Positions 52,373-63,823 of a DNA stretch of 64,000 nt are shown in pieces. Positions within the stretch are counted from its first letter, which is position 1. Every line of letters begins with the position of its first letter. The translations under genes were made by a program, and so were the position numbers. Where the stretch lies: NCBI GenBank assembly GCA_001899765.1, contig MKWM01000040.1:25570-89569 (forward strand), in the 5' to 3' direction. The notes under the pieces are model-generated. The model was not told where the DNA came from. It searched no databases and saw only the letters and a list, made by a program, of their open reading frames with translations. This stretch comes from Thiobacillus sp. 63-78. GTDB taxonomy: Bacteria; Pseudomonadota; Gammaproteobacteria; Burkholderiales; Thiobacillaceae.

Positions 52373-54560
52373 CACCGCCCGCCCCCGCTGCCATGAAGCC
52401 ACCGACCTGGAGTCGGCCCGGCAGGCGCTTGCACGCGTGTTGCCGGTGGCGGAAAACGATCTGCCCTGGCGTGCGCTGGCCTATGCGCACAATCAGCTGG
52501 GCAGTAGCGCGGCGTTTGCGCATGGGGTAGGCGCAGCCCTGATCGTGGCCGAGCTGCGGGTCGGGGTGGATGCGGTGGCGGCGAGCCTGCTGCATGCCTG
52601 CCTGGGCGATGCCTCTGCCATGGAGGCGCCCCTGGATGCCCACCCGGCGGATCGTTCCGGCGCAGCGCCCGATTTCGATGCCACCTTCGGCACGGCGGCA
52701 CGGCTTGCACGGGGCGTGGCGGCGATGGCGCGCATCGAGACGCTAGCCACCAGCGCCACCGACAAGCGGCTCGATCCGCACGCCCAACTCGAGTCCCTGC
52801 GGCAGATGGTGCTGGCCATGGTGGAGGATATTCGCGTCGTGCTGGTCAAATTGGCGGAGCGCACCCATGCGCTGCGCTGCGCGGCCAGTCAGGATGAGGC
52901 CACGCGGCAAGCGCTGGGACAGCAGGCACGCGAACTGTTCGCCCCGCTGGCGAACCGGCTCGGCGTGTGGCAGATCAAGTGGGAGATGGAAGACTGGGCG
53001 TTCCGCTATCTGGAACCGGATACCTACAAGGCCATCGCCTCGCAGCTCGACGAAAAGCGTGCCGACCGCGAGGCCTATATCCAGGGCATCATCGAGCGGT
53101 TGCAGGCCGAAATTGCGCTGCACGGCATCGAAGCCGAAGTCAGCGGCCGCCCCAAGCATATCGCCAGCATCGTCGGCAAGATGCGGCGCAAACGACTCTC
53201 TTTCGAGCAGTTGTATGACATCCGTGCGGTACGCGTGCTGGTCAGACACGAGATCGACTGCTACACCGTGCTGGGGCTGGTGCACAACCTGTGGCAGCCG
53301 ATTCCGGGCGAGTTCGACGATTATATCTCGCAGCCCAAGAGCAACGACTACCGTTCGCTGCATACGGCCGTGATCGGTCCCGAGGACCGCGCGCTCGAAG
53401 TGCAGATACGCACCTTCGACATGCACCGTCACGCCGAACTCGGCGTCGCCGCGCACTGGCGCTACAAGGAAGGCGGCCGTCAGGATGTGGCGTACGAGGA
53501 AAAGATCGCCTGGTTGCGGCGTATCCTGGAATGGAAGGACGATGTAACCGACAGCCGTGAATTCACCGAGCAGTTCAAGGTCGAACTGTTCCAGGATCAG
53601 GTCTACGTGCTGACGCCGCAGGGCAGGGTGGTTGCCCTCGACCGGGGCGCCACGCCGGTGGATTTCGCCTACGCGTTGCACACCGATCTGGGCCACCGCT
53701 GCCGGGGCGCCAGGGTCAACGGCGCGATGGTTCCGCTCAACACGATGCTCGAAAACGGCCAGCGCGTCGAGATCGTCACGGTGAAAGAAGGCGAGCCGAG
53801 CCGTGACTGGCTGAATCCGGCACTGGGCTATCTGGCCACCCACCGCGCACGCGCCAAGGTGCGCACCTGGTTCCGCCAGCGCGATGTCGGCGAACAGGTT
53901 GGCCTGGGGCGCAGCTTGCTGGAGAAGGAACTCAAGCGACTTGGCGTGGGCGACACGAACCAGGAAAAGCTCGCGCAACGGCTCAAGTTCGGCAAGGTGG
54001 ACGAATTCCTGGCGGCACTCGGCCGCGGCGACATCGGCCAGCGCGATCTGGTCAACGCCCTGCAGGAACCGGGCAAACCGGCGCCTGCGCTGATTCCTGT
54101 CACCCGGCCGCGGACACGAGTCAAATCGGGTAATCCGGTCACCATTCCGGGGCTCGGCGACGTGCCGCTGACGCTCGCCCGCTGCTGCAAGCCGCAACCG
54201 CCGGACCCCATCGCCGCCTACACCACGGTCGGGCGCGGCCTGACGGTGCATCGTGCCGACTGCGCCTCGCTCAAGCGCGCCAACCCGGCCCGCGTGCTGC
54301 CGGCGGAATGGGTGCTCGATGCGAATGCGGCGTTCGAAGTGGATATCCGGCTCAAGGCCTTCGACCGGCAGGGCCTGCTGCGCGACGTATCCGACGTCAT
54401 TGCCAAGGACCGGCTGGATGTGCTGCGCGTGAATACCGACAGCCGGGATGAATACGCATATATGCAGCTGACCGTGCGGATCAGGGAGCTGCAGCAACTG
54501 TCGCGGCTGCTGGCGCGCCTGCAGCATGTGCAGAATGTCATCGAGGTTGCGCGTGGATGA
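52365..54560 (+). CDS. relA: GTP pyrophosphokinase RelA
   Basis: 731 residues. The N-terminal HD domain is degenerate: the metal-binding HD..ED residues are not visible in FAHGVGAALIVAELRVGVDAVAASLLHACLG. The synthetase domain is intact (GRPKHIASIVGKMRRK, YDIRAVRVLV, EFDDYISQPKSNDYRSLHT, AELGVAAHWRYKEGG) and carries the EFDD version of the loop that marks monofunctional synthetases. TGS (VYVLTPQGRVVALDRGATPVDFAYALHT) and a C-terminal ACT domain follow. It makes (p)ppGpp on amino-acid starvation. Confidence 0.94.
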   Translation: MNDTARPRCHEATDLESARQALARVLPVAENDLPWRALAYAHNQLGSSAAFAHGVGAALIVAELRVGVDAVAASLLHACLGDASAMEAPLDAHPADRSGAAPDFDATFGTAARLARGVAAMARIETLATSATDKRLDPHAQLESLRQMVLAMVEDIRVVLVKLAERTHALRCAASQDEATRQALGQQARELFAPLANRLGVWQIKWEMEDWAFRYLEPDTYKAIASQLDEKRADREAYIQGIIERLQAEIALHGIEAEVSGRPKHIASIVGKMRRKRLSFEQLYDIRAVRVLVRHEIDCYTVLGLVHNLWQPIPGEFDDYISQPKSNDYRSLHTAVIGPEDRALEVQIRTFDMHRHAELGVAAHWRYKEGGRQDVAYEEKIAWLRRILEWKDDVTDSREFTEQFKVELFQDQVYVLTPQGRVVALDRGATPVDFAYALHTDLGHRCRGARVNGAMVPLNTMLENGQRVEIVTVKEGEPSRDWLNPALGYLATHRARAKVRTWFRQRDVGEQVGLGRSLLEKELKRLGVGDTNQEKLAQRLKFGKVDEFLAALGRGDIGQRDLVNALQEPGKPAPALIPVTRPRTRVKSGNPVTIPGLGDVPLTLARCCKPQPPDPIAAYTTVGRGLTVHRADCASLKRANPARVLPAEWVLDANAAFEVDIRLKAFDRQGLLRDVSDVIAKDRLDVLRVNTDSRDEYAYMQLTVRIRELQQLSRLLARLQHVQNVIEVARG

Positions 54561-54667
54561 AAGCCGGGGTTCCGGATTGCGATCGGATACGGCGATTCGA
54601 CGCGCGCCCTGACCTGCCGTGGACGCTCCATTGCCCTCGTGATCGGCTGGATGTCAGGCAGGCGGGT

Positions 54668-55705
54668 TCAATCCGCAGCCAGAATCGTGCGGGCCAGCTG
54701 CCGCAGCCCGCTGAGCGAGAGATCCTCCGTACGGAAGGTCCGGTCCGGGGGCGCGGCCGCATAATTCTTGGCCAGTGATTTGAGGTAGGCCGGGTCGTAA
54801 TGCTGCGCCAGCAGGGCCGTCACCAGCTCGGGCCATGCCCGCGCATTGGCCAGCGCCTGCCATGCCGCAATGGTTTCGCCGCCGCGCAGGGAAACGAGAT
54901 GGCCGAGCTGGCGATTGATCATTTCCGGGTCGTGCAGAAAATGCATGTAATCCTCGGTCAGCAGCCGGACCCGCGTGGCCAGCGGAACCTCCAGCTGCAC
55001 GCAGGCACTGGCGCGCATGGCCGTGATCAGCGCATCGGGTAGCCGCAGCGCGCCGATCTTCTTGCTTTCCGATTCGACGAATACGCAGCGCTCCGGATCG
55101 AAGCGGCTGAGCGCGAACCAGATCGCGCTCTCGAAACTTTTTTGCGACGGCTGGACCCGGTCCGGTAGCGCACCCAGTAGCGATCCCCGGTGCGCAGCCA
55201 GCGCTTCGAGATCGAGCACCTGCGCGTTCTCGCTGGACAGCGCATGGAGCAGACGGCTTTTTCCGCTGCCAGTGGGTCCGCAGATCACGCGATAGGTAAA
55301 CCGCGCCGGCAGACGCTCAAGTTCGGCCACGATGTGGCGGCGGTAGGCTTTGTAGCCGCCTTCAAGCTGTTCGGCGGCAAAGCCTATTTTCTGCAGAACG
55401 TGCGTCAACGAGCCGCTGCGGCTGCCGCCACGCCAGCAGTAGATCAGCGGGCGATACGATCGGGGCTTGTCGGCGAACCAGGTTTCCAGGTGTTGGGCAA
55501 TATTGCGCGATACCAGCGCCGCGCCGACTTTCTTTGCCTCGAACGAAGAGACCTGTTTGTACAGCGTGCCTACCCGCTCGCGCTCGGCATCGTTCAGGAT
55601 GGGCAGGTTGGTTGCGCCGGGGACGTGGTCCTCCGCAAACTCGCCGGGGGAACGGACGTCGATAATGTCAGTGAAGGCGGGAAGGTCTGCTACGGTTGCG
55701 GGCAA
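54668..55705 (-). CDS. mnmH: tRNA 2-selenouridine synthase
   Basis: About 345 residues. An N-terminal rhodanese domain (TDIIDVRSPGEFAEDHVPGATNLPI, catalytic Cys in LIYCWRGGSRSGS) joins a P-loop domain (ICGPTGSGKSRLLHAL, near 140). This layout is diagnostic for MnmH/SelU, which replaces sulfur by selenium at tRNA wobble uridine via geranylated intermediates. No ATG exists near the expected start; TTG at 55705 gives the normal distance to DVR, and a TTG at 55783 would add 26 residues. Convergent with relA, 107 bp apart. Confidence 0.9.
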   Translation of the reverse strand: MPATVADLPAFTDIIDVRSPGEFAEDHVPGATNLPILNDAERERVGTLYKQVSSFEAKKVGAALVSRNIAQHLETWFADKPRSYRPLIYCWRGGSRSGSLTHVLQKIGFAAEQLEGGYKAYRRHIVAELERLPARFTYRVICGPTGSGKSRLLHALSSENAQVLDLEALAAHRGSLLGALPDRVQPSQKSFESAIWFALSRFDPERCVFVESESKKIGALRLPDALITAMRASACVQLEVPLATRVRLLTEDYMHFLHDPEMINRQLGHLVSLRGGETIAAWQALANARAWPELVTALLAQHYDPAYLKSLAKNYAAAPPDRTFRTEDLSLSGLRQLARTILAAD

Positions 55706-55838
55706 ACGGTGCTCAACTTTCGGAAGAACGTGGGGCGGGCGTAGCGGGGAACAACGAGGACACTGTCGGCGGCCATCGCGCAACAGTTTCGCGGGCGGGG
55801 TGCCCTGACCGGTGATGCATCAGGGCAGAAAAACTTGA

Positions 55839-56012
55839 TCAGACGGCTTTCAGCGGGGTGGATCTGCGGTCTTCGGCCCGCCGGCCCGTGACCTTGCGGC
55901 GGTCCTCTGCGAGGTACAGGGGCAGGGCTGCATCGCGCGGCGCGACGCGGCGGTCACCCAGGCGGCGTTCCAGCGGAATGAATTCAACGTGATAAACGGG
56001 AAGGGCCGGCAT
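55839..56012 (-). CDS. Small basic hypothetical protein
   Basis: 57 residues from the ATG at 56012, which has AAGGA upstream; a TTG at 56045 would add 11. The sequence MPALPVYHVEFIPLERRLGDRRVAPRD then LYLAEDRRKVTGRRAEDRR repeats a DRR motif several times. No domain known to me and no membrane segment. The DNA upstream (about 56025-56070) has the interrupted palindrome TGTTGA...TCAACA, possibly a regulatory site. Confidence 0.6.
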   Translation of the reverse strand: MPALPVYHVEFIPLERRLGDRRVAPRDAALPLYLAEDRRKVTGRRAEDRRSTPLKAV

Positions 56013-56135
56013 GTAAGCGATCCTTGTTTGTCGATATGTTGACAATTCTAGTCAAGATCTCAACAGTTGCACAAGCGAAACCTGACCGGCAAGCCGATTG
56101 TTTGCGCCGTCAGTCGGCGTACCGCAACACTTCGG

Positions 56136-56579
56136 TCAGCCAGGACGAATCAGGCGCTGTTTTTCCCGCTGCCATTCACGCTCTTTTTCCGCGGCGCGCT
56201 TGTCGTGCTGTTTCTTGCCTTTGGCGAGCCCGATTTCCAGCTTGATGCGGCCTTTCGAATAGTGCATGTCGAGCGGCACCAGGGTGAAGCCGGCCCGCTC
56301 GGTCTTGCCGATCAGCTTGTTGATTTCCGCCGCGTGCAGCAGCAGCTTGCGCGAGCGCGTGGGATCGGGGTGAATGTGGGTGGAGGCGGTAGGCAGCGGG
56401 CTGATGTGGCAGCCGATCAGATACACGGCGCCGTTCTTGACGACGACATAGGCTTCCTTCAACTGCACGCGGCCGGCGCGTATGGCCTTGACCTCCCAGC
56501 CTTCCAGCACGAGGCCGGCCTCGAATTTTTCCTCGATGAAATAATCGTGAAAGGCTTTTTTGTTGTCGGCGATGCTCAT
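56136..56579 (-). CDS. smpB: SsrA-binding protein SmpB
   Basis: 147 residues. [80 protein letters not shown] and the basic tail [12 protein letters not shown] are standard SmpB. It delivers tmRNA to stalled ribosomes. Divergent from ratA with 50 bp between starts. No tmRNA gene is visible in the window. Confidence 0.96.
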   Translation of the reverse strand: MSIADNKKAFHDYFIEEKFEAGLVLEGWEVKAIRAGRVQLKEAYVVVKNGAVYLIGCHISPLPTASTHIHPDPTRSRKLLLHAAEINKLIGKTERAGFTLVPLDMHYSKGRIKLEIGLAKGKKQHDKRAAEKEREWQREKQRLIRPG

Positions 56580-56629
56580 GGCGGGCGGGCTTGCGTACAA
56601 TCCTTGATTTTACAAGGCTTCAGGCACCC

Positions 56630-57064
56630 ATGGCGCGTGTGGAAAAAACTGTGCTGGTGGCGCACTCCCCCGAGCGCATGTTTGAACTGGTGGATCGGGT
56701 CGAGGATTACCCCGCTTTTCTGCCCTGGTGCGGCGGTACCGAGTTGAAACTGCGTGACGAGCACCGCACGGTGGCGACGATACACATTGCCTATATAGGC
56801 ATCCGTCAGAGCTTCACCACCGAAAATATCAAGACGTATCCGCGCGAGATGCGGATCGATCTGCTGGACGGCCCGTTTTCGGAGCTGGAAGGCAACTGGT
56901 CGTTCCTGCCGCTGGGGGACGATGCCTGCAAGGTGGTGTTTCGCCTGCATTATGTGTTTTCCAGCCGTGTGCTGGAGACCCTGCTGGCGCCGGTTTTCAA
57001 CCATATCACCAACACTTTTGTCGATGCCTTCGTGCGTCGCGCGGACGAGGTCTATGCCGTATGA
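56630..57064 (+). CDS. ratA: RatA/COQ10-like START-domain protein
   Basis: 144 residues. [34 protein letters not shown] and [39 protein letters not shown] match the RatA/COQ10 family. The family is linked to ubiquinone binding and, in E. coli, to inhibition of 70S formation. It overlaps the rnfH-like gene by four bases, the usual ratA-ratB pairing next to smpB. Confidence 0.9.
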   Translation: MARVEKTVLVAHSPERMFELVDRVEDYPAFLPWCGGTELKLRDEHRTVATIHIAYIGIRQSFTTENIKTYPREMRIDLLDGPFSELEGNWSFLPLGDDACKVVFRLHYVFSSRVLETLLAPVFNHITNTFVDAFVRRADEVYAV

Positions 57065-57417
57065 ATGCCACCACGATCAACGTCGAGGTCGTGTATGCCT
57101 TGCCCGGGCAACAGGCCCTGTTGCCGGTCCAGCTTGCGGAAGGGGCGACAGTGGGGGACGCGATACGCCAGTCCGGCGTGCTGGAGGCCTTCCCCGACAT
57201 CGATCTCGCCAGGAACAAGGTGGGAATCTTCAGCAAGCTGGTCAAGCTGGATGAGTCGCTGCGCGACAGGGACCGGGTGGAAATCTACCGTCCGCTGATC
57301 GCCGATCCCAAGGAAGTGCGCCGCAAGCGCGCGGCAGAGGGCAAGGTCACCCGGAAGGGCGGCGGCGATGCGCCCGGCGACAAGCCTCCGGGAGCGGGTG
57401 CGCCCGAAGCGGCGTAA
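57061..57417 (+). CDS. rnfH: RnfH-family ubiquitin-fold protein
   Basis: 118 residues. [86 protein letters not shown] is a complete RnfH/RatB beta-grasp domain. The C-terminal 25 residues are Gly/Pro/Ala-rich and probably disordered. Function unclear despite the name. Confidence 0.9.
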   Translation: MNATTINVEVVYALPGQQALLPVQLAEGATVGDAIRQSGVLEAFPDIDLARNKVGIFSKLVKLDESLRDRDRVEIYRPLIADPKEVRRKRAAEGKVTRKGGGDAPGDKPPGAGAPEAA

Positions 57418-57453
57418 TCCTGTTCGGGCGGTCAGCCTTTATTTACTCAGTCC

Positions 57454-57939
57454 TTATTTACAGAAGTCGGATACGGCCTTCTGGCTGTTTGCCAGCGCAT
57501 TGGCGCGCGCGGCATCGTCCATGTAGGTGCGTTGTCCGGCTGCGTCTGTTGTGTAGACACGCGGGTTGTTTTGCAGGGTGCTGAGATGGTTGCGTGCCTT
57601 GTCGCAGTTCTCGCGCTGCACGCGCGCCTGTTCGGCTTCCTTGTCGGCCTTGGTGCGCGCTTCGTCGGCTTCCTTGCGGCGCTTCTGGTAGGCCTGGTCT
57701 TTGGCATCGAGCGATCGCGTGGCCTGGGACGTGATGTCAGCCTGACCCGCGTCGCCGTGCTTGATGACCTGGGCCTTCAGCGTCGGCGGCTGGTCGGTGT
57801 AATGGACCTTGCCCTGGGCGTCCGTCCATTTGTAGAGTTCGGCCTGCGCACTGCCCATTGCTGCCAGGGCGCCCAAAAACAAAAGCCTTCCGGCGTGAAT
57901 CCGGAAGGCTTTGCTGCAGGGGTTGAGTAATTCAGTCAC
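57454..57939 (-). CDS. DUF4124-domain periplasmic protein
   Basis: 161 residues. A signal peptide (GRLLFLGALAAMGSAQA) ends before the DUF4124 motif ELYKWTDAQGKVHYTDQPP. A charged, coiled-coil middle (AYQKRRKEADEARTKADKEAEQARVQRENC) and a C-terminal Cys follow. Function unknown; common in beta- and gammaproteobacterial periplasm. Its start overlaps the end of the lipoprotein gene by 8 bp, so the two are coupled. Confidence 0.82.
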   Translation of the reverse strand: MTELLNPCSKAFRIHAGRLLFLGALAAMGSAQAELYKWTDAQGKVHYTDQPPTLKAQVIKHGDAGQADITSQATRSLDAKDQAYQKRRKEADEARTKADKEAEQARVQRENCDKARNHLSTLQNNPRVYTTDAAGQRTYMDDAARANALANSQKAVSDFCK

Positions 57940-58270
57940 CGATTTTGAGCATCGGATAGTTGAGCTGGGCCATGCCCTTCTGGGCCTGGTCGCTGGCGCG
58001 CTTGGCCTCTTTCAGCACGGTTGCGCTGTCGCCTTTGCCGGCGGCGGCTTCGGCCGCCTTGAGCGCGCTTTCTGCGGTGGTCCACAAGTCATTCCTGGCC
58101 TTGACAGTCTTGACGTCGGCCTGGGCGGCGGCGAGCGCGGCCTGGGCTTCGGCGCTGATCGCGGCTTTGGCCGGGGTGGATTCGCTGCTCGACGGCTTGG
58201 CATTCATATCGGCGCAGCCAGACAGACCCAGCAGGGCGACGGACGTCAGGACAAGCAAAACTTTGGACAT
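57932..58270 (-). CDS. Small alanine-rich lipoprotein
   Basis: 112 residues from the ATG at 58270, with AGGAG upstream. Lipobox LLGLSGC (Cys near 19), then an Ala/Lys-rich helical stretch (AEAQAALAAAQADVKTVKARNDLWTTAESALKAAEAAA) resembling alanine-zipper or Lpp-like outer-membrane lipoproteins. A longer frame to 58378 is open but unlikely because the signal sequence would be internal. Confidence 0.82.
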   Translation of the reverse strand: MSKVLLVLTSVALLGLSGCADMNAKPSSSESTPAKAAISAEAQAALAAAQADVKTVKARNDLWTTAESALKAAEAAAGKGDSATVLKEAKRASDQAQKGMAQLNYPMLKIGD

Positions 58271-58441
58271 TATTTGATCTCCTCGAGTTGTATGGCGTTC
58301 CGTATCGGGCTGTCGAACCGTGAGCCCCGGCAGCTGGAAGGCTGACGCAAAGTTAGCTGCATCACACGCGCGAGTCAACTGTCAGACGTTCGATGCCTCT
58401 TGGTAAATTACAACCAAATGGGCAGGGATGTGTTCGCTGGT

Positions 58442-58470
58442 TTGTGCGGGGTGGAGGGCGCGCGTATAAT
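58442..58470 (+). promoter_or_regulatory. Sigma-70 promoter of guaB
   Basis: TTGTGC (58442-58447), a 17-bp spacer, and a perfect TATAAT (58465-58470), 26 bp before the guaB ATG. The transcript would have a leader of about 18-20 nt containing AAGGAAAG. Confidence 0.75.
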
Positions 58471-58495
58471 TCTGCTTTGCGTTTAAGGAAAGCCC

Positions 58496-59959
58496 ATGCG
58501 TGTTCTGCAAAAAGCGCTGACGTTCGACGATGTTCTGCTCGTTCCCGCCCATTCCGCCATCCTTCCCCGCGAAGTCAGTCTGTCCACACGGTTGACCCGC
58601 ACCATCACCCTGAATCTGCCCTTGTTATCAGCCGCCATGGATACCGTGACCGAGGCGCGTCTGGCGATCGCCCTGGCCCAGGAAGGCGGCATCGGCATGA
58701 TTCACAAGAACATGAATATCGAAATGCAGGCGGCCCAGGTGTCGGCGGTCAAGCGTTTCGAGTCGGGCGTGGTCAAGGATCCCATTACGGTCGCCCCGCA
58801 GATGACCGTGCGCCAGGTGCGCGAGATCACGCGGACGAAGCATATTTCCGGCCTGCCGGTGATCGATGGCGGCAAAGTGGTCGGCATCGTCACCAACCGC
58901 GACCTGCGCTTTGAAACCCGGCTCGACCAACCGGTGGCGAATATCATGACGCCGAAAGAACGGCTGGTGACGGTGAAGGAGGGCGCCAACCGCGACGAGG
59001 CGATGGCGCTTCTGCATAAACACCGGCTGGAGCGCGTGCTGGTGGTGAACGACGCCTTCGAACTGCGCGGGCTGATTACCGTCAAGGACATCCAGAAATC
59101 CAGCGAGCACCCGCAGGCGTGCAAGGACGCGATGGGTCGTCTGCGCGTGGGCGCGGCGGTCGGTACCGGCGAAGGCACCGAGGAACGCGTGGCCGCGCTG
59201 GTGGCCGCCGGGGTCGACGTGATTACCGTGGATACCGCGCACGGCCATTCCAAGGGTGTGCTCGAACGGGTGCGCTGGGTCAAGCAGAACTTTCCCGAAA
59301 TGCAGGTCATCGGCGGCAACATCGCCACCGCGGCGGCCGCCGCCGCGCTGGTGGAGCATGGCGCCGACGCGGTCAAGGTCGGTATCGGCCCAGGCTCCAT
59401 CTGCACCACGCGCATGGTCGCGGGTGTCGGCGTGCCACAGATCTCCGCGGTGGCGAATGTTGTCGATGCCCTGGCGGGCAGCGGCGTCGGAGTGATCGCC
59501 GACGGCGGCATCCGCTACTCCGGCGACATTTCCAAGGCGCTGGCGGCCGGCGCCGACTGCGTCATGCTCGGCAGCCTGCTGGCGGGCACCGAGGAGGCGC
59601 CCGGTGAGATCGAATTGTTCCAGGGCCGCTCCTACAAGTCGTATCGCGGCATGGGTTCGCTGGGGGCGATGCAGCAGGGCTCCTCCGACCGTTATTTCCA
59701 GGACACCGAAAAAAGCGCCGAGAAGCTGGTGCCGGAAGGCGTCGAGGGTCGCGTGCCCTACAAGGGCAGCGTGCTGGCCGTGATCCACCAGCTGATGGGC
59801 GGCCTGCGCTCGTCGATGGGCTATCTGGGCACCGCCAGCATCGCCGACATGCACGCCAGGGCGGAGTTCGTCGAAATCACTTCGGCCGGCGTGCGCGAGT
59901 CGCACGTGCACGACGTGCAGATCGTCAAGGAAGCGCCGAATTACCGCGTCGAGGGATGA
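58496..59959 (+). CDS. guaB: Inosine-5'-monophosphate dehydrogenase
   Basis: 487 residues. [19 protein letters not shown] at the start, two CBS domains at about 95-205, catalytic loop [18 protein letters not shown] (Cys near 303), [25 protein letters not shown] and the flap [15 protein letters not shown]. It converts IMP to XMP for GMP synthesis, feeding GuaA. It overlaps the SIMPLE-domain gene by four bases. Confidence 0.97.
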   Translation: MRVLQKALTFDDVLLVPAHSAILPREVSLSTRLTRTITLNLPLLSAAMDTVTEARLAIALAQEGGIGMIHKNMNIEMQAAQVSAVKRFESGVVKDPITVAPQMTVRQVREITRTKHISGLPVIDGGKVVGIVTNRDLRFETRLDQPVANIMTPKERLVTVKEGANRDEAMALLHKHRLERVLVVNDAFELRGLITVKDIQKSSEHPQACKDAMGRLRVGAAVGTGEGTEERVAALVAAGVDVITVDTAHGHSKGVLERVRWVKQNFPEMQVIGGNIATAAAAAALVEHGADAVKVGIGPGSICTTRMVAGVGVPQISAVANVVDALAGSGVGVIADGGIRYSGDISKALAAGADCVMLGSLLAGTEEAPGEIELFQGRSYKSYRGMGSLGAMQQGSSDRYFQDTEKSAEKLVPEGVEGRVPYKGSVLAVIHQLMGGLRSSMGYLGTASIADMHARAEFVEITSAGVRESHVHDVQIVKEAPNYRVEG

Positions 59960-60666
59960 GTACACGGCGGATCATCGAAGCCCTGCTGCTCGCCGCAGGC
60001 ATGGTTGCGAGCGCCTGGGTGCTGGGGCAGGCCCTGCTGCAATTCAAGCAGGCCGACCGCGGCGTCGAGGTCAAGGGGCTGGCCGAGCGCGAAGTCCCGG
60101 CCGATACGGCAATCTGGCCGGTTGCCTTCAGCGAAGCGGACAACGATTTGCCCCGGCTGTATCAGACGCTGCAGGAAAAGAACGCAAAAATTGTCGCGTT
60201 CCTTCAGGCCAGCGGCTTCAAGCCTGACGAAATTTCCGTGTCCGCGCCGTCGATCACCGATCGCCAGGCCCAGGACTACGGCAATGCCCAGCTGGCAGAA
60301 CGCCTGCGGTATACCGGCAAATCGACGCTCACCGTCTATACCCGTCAGGTCGACCGCGTGCGCGAGGCGATGGCGCGTCTGGCCGAACTTGGCAAGCAGG
60401 GCATTGCCCTGTCGGCCGAGAACTATGAAAACCGTACGCAGTTCCTGTTCACCGGCCTCAATGCGCTGAAGCCGGCCATGATCGAAGAAGCGACCAAGAA
60501 CGCGCGCATCGCAGCCGAGAAATTCTCCAAGGATTCGGATAGCCGTCTCGGCAAGATCCGGCGTGCCAATCAGGGCCAGTTCTCCATCGAAGACCGCGAC
60601 GCCAGTACGCCCTATATCAAGAAAGTGCGCGTGGTGTCATCGGTCGAATACCGCCTCATCGATTAA
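59956..60666 (+). CDS. SIMPLE-domain (DUF541) membrane-anchored protein
   Basis: 236 residues. One N-terminal helix ([23 protein letters not shown]), then [39 protein letters not shown] and [14 protein letters not shown], as in SIMPLE/DUF541 proteins of the periplasm. Function unknown. Lying between guaB and guaA by overlap suggests cotranscription, not a role in purine synthesis. Confidence 0.85.
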   Translation: MSTRRIIEALLLAAGMVASAWVLGQALLQFKQADRGVEVKGLAEREVPADTAIWPVAFSEADNDLPRLYQTLQEKNAKIVAFLQASGFKPDEISVSAPSITDRQAQDYGNAQLAERLRYTGKSTLTVYTRQVDRVREAMARLAELGKQGIALSAENYENRTQFLFTGLNALKPAMIEEATKNARIAAEKFSKDSDSRLGKIRRANQGQFSIEDRDASTPYIKKVRVVSSVEYRLID

Positions 60667-60692
60667 TTCTCACCGGGCCAGCCCGGCCAGTC

Positions 60693-62270
<1,578 letters not shown>

Positions 62271-62397
62271 TCCAGGCTTCTTCACGGGCTATCGGCGACT
62301 ATCGGGAAGTTGTATTAACTTATTGATTATTATAAGTATATGTCACGACATCTATCGGTAACGATTGCTGGTAACCAGAGCAAAGTGTCGGTCAATC

Positions 62398-62538
62398 TGA
62401 CGGTAGCCAAAAGCGGTCTCTAAGGATTAGAATTTCTACCGTCAAGCCGTTTTGGCGCATGACGGTAAAAAATCAAGCGAAAAGCTAGATTTCATGCGGG
62501 TTACGGGCGGGTTGTCATTCTGAATGTTTGTGACGGTA
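62398..62538. repeat. TGACGGTA iterons upstream of the integrase
   Basis: The octamer TGACGGTA occurs at 62398-62405, 62460-62467 and 62531-62538, with an inverted copy TACCGTCA at 62437-62444, all within 141 bp before the integrase start. Such spaced direct and inverted copies are what arm-type binding sites for an integrase or excisionase look like. The surrounding 62271-62566 DNA holds no gene. Confidence 0.6.
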
Positions 62539-62566
62539 AAACCGTTGCGCACAAGGGAGAACACCG

Positions 62567-63823
62567 ATGCTCACCGATACCGCACTGAAGAACCTCAAGC
62601 CCAAGAGCGCTCAATACAAGGTGGCCGACCGGGACGGCATGTACGTGACTGTCTCACCGGTCGGCACCGTCACCTTCCGTTACGACTATCGCCTCAATGG
62701 GCGCCGCGAAACTCTGACGATCGGCCGCTACGGGCCAGATGGCTTGTCGCTGGCCAGGGCGCGTGAGCGCTGCCTGGAGGCCAGGCGTGCCGTGGTTGAA
62801 GGGCGGTCGCCTTCGCAGGAGAAGCAGCGCCAGAAGCGCCGGCTTGCTGAGGCCAAGACCTTCGGCGAATTTACCGCCAGGTGGGCCGCCGAGGCGCGCA
62901 TGGCCGACAGCACGCGATCCATGCGCAAGAGCATCCTCGATCGCGACATCCTGCCGGTTTTCCAGAATCGGCTGCTGACCGAGATTACGGCCGACGACCT
63001 GCGTGGGCTGTGCAACAAGGTCAAGGGCAGGGGGGCGCCGGCCACGGCGATCCACGTCCGCGATATCGTTAAACAGGTCTATGGCTTTGCCATTCTGCAT
63101 GGCGAGAAGGTGGCCAACCCCGCCGACGACGTTGGCCCGTCGTCGATCGCCACCTTCGTTCCGAAGGACCGCGCGCTGTCGCCGAGCGAGATTCGCATCA
63201 TGCTGTCCCAGATGGAGCATGTCGCGTCGTACCCCACCATCAAGCTCGGCCTGCGGCTGATTCTGCTCACCCTGGTGCGCAAGAGCGAGTTGATCCACGC
63301 GACGTGGGACGAGGTGGATTTTGAGAAGGCGCTATGGAGCATCCCGAAGGAACGCATGAAAGCGTCCAAAGCCCATAACATCTACTTGTCGCAGCAGGCG
63401 CTCGATATCATGGTCGCCCTGCGCACCTGTGCCGGCGGTTCGCGCTACCTGATTCCGTCGCGCTACGACGCTGACAAATGCATGTCCAACGCCACACTCA
63501 ACCGGGTTACGCAACTAATAGTCGAACGCGCGAAAACGAACAGCCTGCCGCTGGAACTCTTCACCGTGCACGACCTGCGGCGCACGGGTTCGACCATCCT
63601 CAACGAGCTCGGCTTCAACAGCGACTGGATCGAGAAGTGCCTAGCACACGAAGACGGTCGCTCGTCGCGAGGCGTCTACAACAAGGCTGAATATGCCGAG
63701 CAGCGGCGTCACATGCTGCAGGAATGGGCCGACATGATTGACGCGTGGACCGCAGGCAAGTCGCACACTCCGACCTTGCTGCCGCCATCGATGAAGGTGC
63801 TCACGACGCAGGCCTTGCTTTGA
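62567..63823 (+). CDS. Tyrosine-type integrase of a guaA-linked island
   Basis: 418 residues. An N-terminal DUF4102 arm-binding domain (LKPKSAQYKVADRDGMYVTVSPVGTVTFRYDYRLNGRRETLTIGRYG) and a SAM-like core-binding domain precede the catalytic domain: Arg in LTLVRKSEL, HDLRRTGSTILNELGF, His in CLAHEDG and Tyr in GVYNKAEY. All P4-type integrase residues are present. Start ATG 62567, with AAGGGAG upstream. It points away from guaA into the presumed island. Confidence 0.92.
   Translation: MLTDTALKNLKPKSAQYKVADRDGMYVTVSPVGTVTFRYDYRLNGRRETLTIGRYGPDGLSLARARERCLEARRAVVEGRSPSQEKQRQKRRLAEAKTFGEFTARWAAEARMADSTRSMRKSILDRDILPVFQNRLLTEITADDLRGLCNKVKGRGAPATAIHVRDIVKQVYGFAILHGEKVANPADDVGPSSIATFVPKDRALSPSEIRIMLSQMEHVASYPTIKLGLRLILLTLVRKSELIHATWDEVDFEKALWSIPKERMKASKAHNIYLSQQALDIMVALRTCAGGSRYLIPSRYDADKCMSNATLNRVTQLIVERAKTNSLPLELFTVHDLRRTGSTILNELGFNSDWIEKCLAHEDGRSSRGVYNKAEYAEQRRHMLQEWADMIDAWTAGKSHTPTLLPPSMKVLTTQALL

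Noticed and set aside
54557..54778. Small plus-strand gene after relA
   Set aside because: Overlaps the 3' end of mnmH on the other strand and has no family or ribosome-binding site.
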